Below are positions 58,453-64,000 of a stretch of DNA of 64,000 nucleotides, piece by piece. The notes below the pieces were generated by a model. The model was not told the origin of the DNA, ran no database searches, and was given only the letters and a program-made list of their open reading frames with translations. Made by a program: the position numbers and the translations under genes. The stretch comes from Mesorhabditis belari (taxonomy: Eukaryota > Nematoda > Chromadorea > Rhabditida > Rhabditidae): NCBI GenBank assembly GCA_958450365.1, contig CAUEEP010000428.1, forward strand, positions 62,001 through 126,000, in the 5' to 3' direction. How positions within the stretch are numbered: the first letter of the stretch is position 1; each line of letters begins with the position of its first letter.

Positions 58453-58496
58453 TTCTTCTTCTTCTTCTTCCTCTTCTCTCTTCTTCTTCCTCTTCT

Positions 58497-58541
<45 letters not shown>

Positions 58542-58675
58542 TTCTTCCTCTTCTCTCTTCTTCTTCTTCCTCTTCCTCTTCTCTTCTTCTTCTTCTTCTT
58601 CTTCTTCTTCTTCTTCTTCTTCTTCTTCTTCTTCTTCTTCCTCTTTTCTCTTCCTCTTCTCTCTTTCCTTCAATT
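58265..58675. repeat. Long (ttc)n / (gaa)n tract
   Basis: About 400 bp of nearly uninterrupted ttc with cctc and ctct interruptions. All frames on both strands are open for this reason alone. Confidence 0.98.
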
Positions 58676-59349
58676 TTCACTCTTTCTCCTATTCCCCCCT
58701 TCCAATATTCCAAAACATCTTTTATTTTTAAGCAATTTCATCGGATCTAGAATGATTCATAAAAAGTGTGGCTAGAGAAGAACCTCGTCTACTTTGTGAT
58801 CACGAAAACACCTTTTCTAGTACACTCATTTCCTTGTTTCACGGCAATCATTGCTGTAGACTGAGTACACTAGAAAGGGTGTGTACACTAGTACATTAGA
58901 AAGGGTGTGTTTGAAGCACAATGCACTGAAAGAACATTCAAAGAACAAGTCTCATTTGGAAGCAAGACCAATTTTCGGTCAAACTTTCTCTAATCTTTAA
59001 AAGTACTTGATTGGTGGAAGAAAAATGGAAAAAAGAAAGGTGGCAATGAACATTTCTGAAAGAGAAAAAGAATTGGGATGTTTCGATGAGGAATTGACAG
59101 GAAAAGGAGATATTTCTGGACATTCCCTTTTCAATGACCGAAGGAATTCCCTTAAGGGGATTTATTTAAGGAACAATTCTTGATCTATCACCGATCAAAT
59201 TCATAAAGATTAATGGACAGATTACGGTCGTTTAATGATTGATGCTTGCAGGTAAGTTTTCGAGCATTAAATTGTGTCCAGGAGGATCGTTTGATGAAAC
59301 TGATCTCGGAAGCTCGTCCATTTCTGAGCACACAAACAACGCAAGTTTT

Positions 59350-59800
59350 CCCATCTTGAGAAAAATCCGTTACGGGGACTCGAAAGAGAGATCTTTGGAC
59401 TCGAAGACAGACGTTCTACCGCTCGACCACGATCTACTAGAATCGAGGCTACGCAGAAGGAGCCTAAGACCTAAGCCTAAGACCAAAACCCATATTTTCA
59501 AAACTTTAGACTTTAGAGCTTATAACTCTTGACAGAATAACATTCAACAAAAACGGAAAGCAGATTTGGAATCAGCGTGGAATTCTGAGTCGAATGGTAT
59601 AGGTTGGATGTCATTCGACCGGCTCAGCCAGTTAACATTCCCTTGTGAGTAACTTTTGCAGAAAGATTCTTCATCCCAAGGATATCTAACCGCGAAATGT
59701 CAGTCCCTTCGAGTGACGCGCAATGGCCAAATGGTTAGGCCCAAATGGTTAGGGCGCTGGCAAGGCGTTCGAGAGGACGATTTGCAAGCCTGGATTTCAA
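59350..59800 (-). repeat. tRNA-derived SINE, family 3 (copy 2)
   Basis: The tRNA-like head on the minus strand (ggtcgagcggtagaacg ... ttcgagtcccc) and a body of about 230 bp match 20075-20400 in order. A second tRNA-like head (+, tggccaaatggttagg) follows at 59720-59800. Confidence 0.75.
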
Positions 59801-60295
59801 TTAGACGATTACCACGCAAAGTTTACAGACGCCAAAAGCGAGGCACCTTCTACCAGGGCCATTTGCCAGATCGCGAGCGATTACGCGGCCACCCAAAGAA
59901 CATTTCTAAAGCAGTAATATAATCTAAAGCAGCTATTCTACCTAGAGGTACTGAGGGCCCACAGCAAAAATCTGATGGCAGATTCGAATTCTTCGCCCCC
60001 GAAAACCCTCAAGTACAAATTTTCAGCTTTCTAGCTCACTTCGTTGTAGTTTTACGTTAACGTAATTTGTATTGTCGCGTAGGCGTCACAGACGGTCGAT
60101 TTTTTTATATAGTAGATAATCTTTTTAAGCAAAAACCCTTCCTTTTAAGCAAAAATGGTTTTATCTTCGTTGTTTTTATATTAGCAAAGTCTTCAGATTC
60201 GAATTCTTCGCCCTCGAAAACCCCCAACGACCCAGTTGAAATCTTGGCTTTACTTTTAGCCCGCAAAGTCTGGGTACACCAGAAGCTGGCTTTTC

Positions 60296-60702
60296 GGGGT
60301 AGGCTAGTTTCCGTAATCTTTTTTTAGCGCAAAAGGATCATCGCAACAGGATCAACTGGGTCGTTTGCGCAACTCGCCATAACTTTTTTCTAATTCGGTC
60401 AATCTTTATGATGTTGGTTTCATTTTGTTGCATTTATTGAGATCTACAAAATGAAACCAAAATCATAAAGATTGGGCGACTTAGAAGAAAGCTATGCTAG
60501 CGCAATTGACCCAGCAAAGGACGCCATAACTTTCTTCTAAGTCATCCAACCTTTATGCTTTTGGTTTCATTTTGTAGATCTCAATAAGTGCAACAAAATG
60601 AAACTAACATCATAAAGATTGACCGAATTAGAAAAAAGTTATGGTGAGTTGCGCAAATGATCAAGTTTCGCAAGAAAAAATTGCGGAAATTAACCTACCC
60701 CG
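60296..60702. mobile_element. TIR element family D, copy 2
   Basis: Ends ggggtaggctagtttccg and complement. Internally it has three alternating copies of the cgccataacttttttcta ... aaatgaaacc block. It lacks the tRNA-like and minisatellite inserts seen in copy 1. Confidence 0.8.
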
Positions 60703-60899
60703 GCTTTTCACCTAGCCTAACCTGACTCACCTGGCTTACAGGCATTTGAAGGGATCTTTAATTACAGAAAATATGCAAGTGCGAGTTCTCCTTTCTCTTA
60801 AAGGGCATAAGAATAGTCGTTAGTTTATGCCGACGTTTATTTCTCGTTTATTTCTCGTTCTTTCCCTTTCTCTTATCCATTCCGCAATCCTCGTAAAGT

Positions 60900-61105
60900 G
60901 TGAAAAGATTGGATTCGAAAAAGAAAAGGAAAAAAGGAAGAGGGAAAGGAAGAAGAAGGAAGAGAGGAAGGAAGAGGAAGGAAGAGAGAAAGAGAGCAAG
61001 TAAGAGGAAGGAAGAGAGAAAGAGAGGAAGTAAGAGGAAGGAAGAGAGAAAGAGAGGAAGGAAGAGGAAGGAAGAGAGAAAGAGAGAAAGTAAAAGAGCA
61101 AGTAA
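60900..61105. repeat. Purine-rich (aaggaagagagaaagagagg)n
   Basis: About six diverged units of 33 bp built of gga, aga and aaa. Confidence 0.92.
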
Positions 61106-61384
61106 AAGAAAGCAATTGAAATTCTTTAAGCACTTCTTCACTATTTCTGGCCAGATATGAGAAATTATTTAAAATATTATTGTTAAGAAAGTAGAAGGAT
61201 AGAAATTTGAAATTTAGCTCTGAATAATAGAAAACTTTAAACTAAAAAAGGTTTTAAATAGATTTAAAATGATTTAAAATGATTTTGAATAGATTTAAAA
61301 TTATTTTAAATAGATTAAAATGATTTTAAATAGATTTTAAATGATTTTAAATAGATTTAAAACGATTTTGAATAGATTTAAATA

Positions 61385-61904
61385 TTGGGTTGGGGAGAAT
61401 GAGTCGGCGCCGAAAATCAAAAAAATGTGTAAAACTTCTATTCGACTTCGTCAAATAATATGCGTTTGATATGAGTAGAATGGTTAACTAATTCTCTACA
61501 AAATCACATTTAAAAGAAAATTCAAACAGCGCCTCCGCTCAAGAAAAAGCCATTTTTTCACAAAAACTACAAACTGTGATCTAGAAAAAACCATTGGTGG
61601 GATCTTCCTGCAAATTTGGCAACTTAAGTAATTGAATGTGCTCTATCTTTTTTATATAAACACCAAAGAAGGTTTATGTCAAAGAAACTGTTCAAATGAT
61701 GAGTCGGACTCTTTGCCATTTTAACCAGCTGCGTTTGGAAGTTCATAAACTCCACGAAAGAAAAGCTTTGTGGAATCTCTCAAAAGTGATTTTGTAGAGA
61801 AATAGTGGATCCTTTTGATGAAACCAAACGTATGTTTAAAGAAGGCTTTATGTGTGCAAAAAGTCCCTTTAAAGTTCGGCGCCGACTCATTCTCCCCAAC
61901 CCAA
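61385..61904. mobile_element. Mariner-type MITE (about 520 bp)
   Basis: Perfect inverted ends ttgggttggggagaatgagt, flanked by TA on both sides and by (aaatgattttaaatagattt)n repeats. No transposase. Ends start ttgggttgg, like the mariner at 46166. Confidence 0.9.
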
Positions 61905-62334
61905 TAGATTTTAAATGATTTTAAATAGATTTAAAACGATTTAAAACTCAAAAAAAGATTTAAAATATAAAAGATTAGCCTACCCCGGCTTTTCCGGCTT
62001 TTCAGCCTAACCTAACCTGACTATTTCTATTTCTATTTCTTATTTCTATTTCTATTTCTATTTCTATTTCTTTTCCAAAAAATTCCCCTCAATAAAAGCC
62101 AAAGCGGGGGGAAATGAAAAGAAATTGAAATCCATAAAGCTCACAACTTTTTTTCCCTCCATCAAATTATACGCAAAGAAAATTGAGTGGAGGGAATTGT
62201 GATGGATTTGATGGGGAACAGTTTCGCGAGGAAGTACGTAAAGGAAGAGAGTACGAAAAGGGAAAAGGAAGGGACGGACAATTGAATATTTCATGAAATT
62301 CTGAAATAAAGGGAAAAGATTGAGAGAATTGTAG

Positions 62335-62400
62335 AGGAAGGGAGGGAAGGGAAGGGAGGGAAGGGAAGGGAAGGGAGGGAAGGGAAGGGAAAGAAGGGAA
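62335..62400. repeat. (gggaagggaa)n microsatellite
   Basis: About 65 bp of ggga/aggg units. Confidence 0.9.
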
Positions 62401-62735
62401 GCGAGTCAGTCAGAACCTTCAAGCGAGTCATCCTAACTTTCAAATTCACGAAAAACGGGTAAATAAACCGAGCGAAAAGCGTTGGATTGAACTCTTGGAA
62501 CCTCAGTAGGTTAACTTTACCTTAAACTAACCAGTCAAATCAAACTCAAAAGTAAGCTCCTCTCTTCTAAATCTTCAAATTCCTCTTTTCAATGCTCAAA
62601 GAACAATCCGCCAATCCATTTATCGCAAAAAAAACTCCTTTAGAAATCGAGTTTTACCGGAAATTCTCTTCTTTAGACGAAAAATTGGGCATTATTTGAG
62701 ATCAAAGATTCGAATCAATTCTGAAAACAACATTT

Positions 62736-63105
62736 GTAGGGCTTAGGGTTAGGGTTAGGCTCAGGCTTAGGCTTGGACTTAGTGCGAAGGCTAGCGGCTA
62801 GCGCCTAGCACTAAGTCTATTTGGGTTTGGGCTGAACCCCCATTTTCTGGATCTCAGCCTCTTCCCGGAGCTAAGGTGCAAGCTTTTGGTGTTGTGCTTG
62901 CGCCCCCCATAGGAGCATCCTGGCAAATTTTCAGATGACTGTCGTGTCTGGAAGTTGAGATATAGAAAGTTTAGGCTCAGGCTTAGGCTTACGCTTAGGT
63001 TTAGGCTTAGGTTTAGGCTTAGGCTTAGGCTCAGGCTTAGGCTTTTAGGTTTAGGCTTAGGCTTAGGCTTAGGCTGAGCTTGTGCTCAGGTTTAGGCTTA
63101 GGCTG
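62736..63105. repeat. Interstitial TTAGGC telomere-like repeats
   Basis: Two clusters of ttaggc, ttagggt, ttaggt and caggct units at 62736-62785 and 62970-63105. TTAGGC is the known telomere repeat of many nematodes. The copies are diverged and not terminal. Confidence 0.8.
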
Positions 63106-63654
63106 AAAGAATTGGGTGCATTGACTTGCCCTGGTTTGCATAAGAACAAACAGCAGCTAGAAATCAGTCCAGAACCTTCCCAGACTATGACCAAGCTAAG
63201 ATTTAGCCAAAATCTTGGTAAGATAGGATCTTAGCTAGGCTAGAACCTAGATCAAGCCAGGAGCCTGACGAAGCCAGAACATCTGCCCAAAGCTATTCTA
63301 GAACCAAATTTCTGTTTGAAACCAAATCAAATTAGGTATAGCCTCTTAAAGCTCTTCAAATATAGGTATAGCCTATATTTGAAGAGGCTATAGGCTAGGT
63401 AAAAGTTGTGCACATTTTGTGACCTACAATCAACACCTATTTACACGTTCTCTAGAAAATAAATTACATGAATAACCTGGTGCAAACGATACACAAGCAC
63501 AAGCCTAATCGTTTGAAATTGTTTGTTTTATATAGATCTACTTTATTGAGTTGAATAGGGAGAAAACAAGATCAGAAGAATCACGCAGAACACCATTAAA
63601 AACTCACAGAAAAGATAAAAAGATACCTCTAGAAAGTACGGTCCGTTAGGGTGA

Positions 63655-64000
63655 TTTGTAGTACTAGAAAGTTCTAGAAAGTACTAGAAAGTACTAGGAA
63701 GTACTAGGAAGTTCTAGGAAGTTCTAGGAAGTACTAGAAAGTATTAGAAAGTACTAGGAAGTACTAGGAAGTTCTAGGAAGTACTAGAAAGTATTAGAAA
63801 GTACTAGAAAGTATTAGAAAGTACTAGGAAGTACTAGGAAGTACTAGGAAGTACTAGGAAGTACTAGGAAGTACTAGGAAGTACTAGGAAGTACTAGGAA
63901 GTACTAGGAAGTACTAGGAAGTACTAGGAAGTACTAGGAAGTACTAGGAAGTACTAGGAAGTTCTAGGAAGTTCTAGGAAGTACTAGAAAGTATTAGAAA
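63655..64000. repeat. 10-bp satellite (tactaggaag)n, runs off the edge
   Basis: At least 34 units of tactaggaag with ttctaggaag, tactagaaag and tattagaaag variants. The central 63820-63960 part is perfect. Confidence 0.97.

Noticed and set aside
58189..58775. Five overlapping ORFs of 137-189 codons (poly-Glu, Ser, Leu, Arg)
   Set aside because: Artefact of a (ttc)n tract with no stops in any frame.
1..64000. CRISPR arrays, bacterial operons, prophage or viral genes
   Set aside because: Tandem repeats have no regular spacer structure; exons and introns are eukaryotic and no viral protein was recognised.

Overview
The window is nuclear DNA of a nematode. Protein-coding exons are split by many short introns (about 40-60 bp, GTAAGT or GTGAGT donors, TTTCAG or TTTTAG acceptors). 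Interstitial TTAGGC-type telomere-like repeats, Tc1/mariner-type DNA transposons and nematode-type gene families are all present. A clade V (rhabditid-like) species is likely, but the species cannot be named from this sequence. Most of the 64 kb is repeats. I rebuilt the genes by joining exons in phase on one strand, because none of the multi-exon genes appears as a single long ORF.

Region 1 (about 2.8-18.3 kb) is a cluster of secreted cysteine-rich genes. Two related genes, at 2786-9348 (minus) and 12513-18275 (plus), each seem to encode a signal peptide plus three consecutive Ly-6/ET-module-like domains (C..Y ... C-x4-C ... GC ... C-x4-CN). They point outward from a truncated single-module relative at 9664-11652 (minus), which suggests an inverted duplication. 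Their introns are full of fold-back elements, minisatellites, tRNA-derived SINEs and a 28S rRNA fragment. In one gene the minisatellite unit is itself a splice acceptor.

Region 2 (about 19.8-34 kb) holds ordinary cellular genes: a 7TM serpentine receptor-like gene (minus, 19796-21957), an 18-exon Tudor-domain gene (minus, 22575-25762), the MO25/Cab39 scaffold gene (minus, 26500-28334), an unrecognised Ser/Pro-rich gene end (minus, 29216-30838), and an intronless F-box-like gene (plus, 32350-33477).

Region 3 (34.2-38 kb) is a complete inward-rectifier K+ channel gene (minus, 10 exons, GYG filter). Three phase-compatible exons at 48.8-50.4 kb (minus) have no known product.

From 38 kb to the end the sequence is gene-poor. 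It holds three copies of a 265-bp MITE, a rearranged mariner copy, a LINE 3' end inserted in one arm of an inverted repeat, several TIR or fold-back elements, two inverted copies of a composite MITE with a TTAGGC-like core, a long (GAA)n tract and a 10-bp satellite running off the right edge. I found no CRISPR array, prokaryotic operon or canonical intact tRNA gene.
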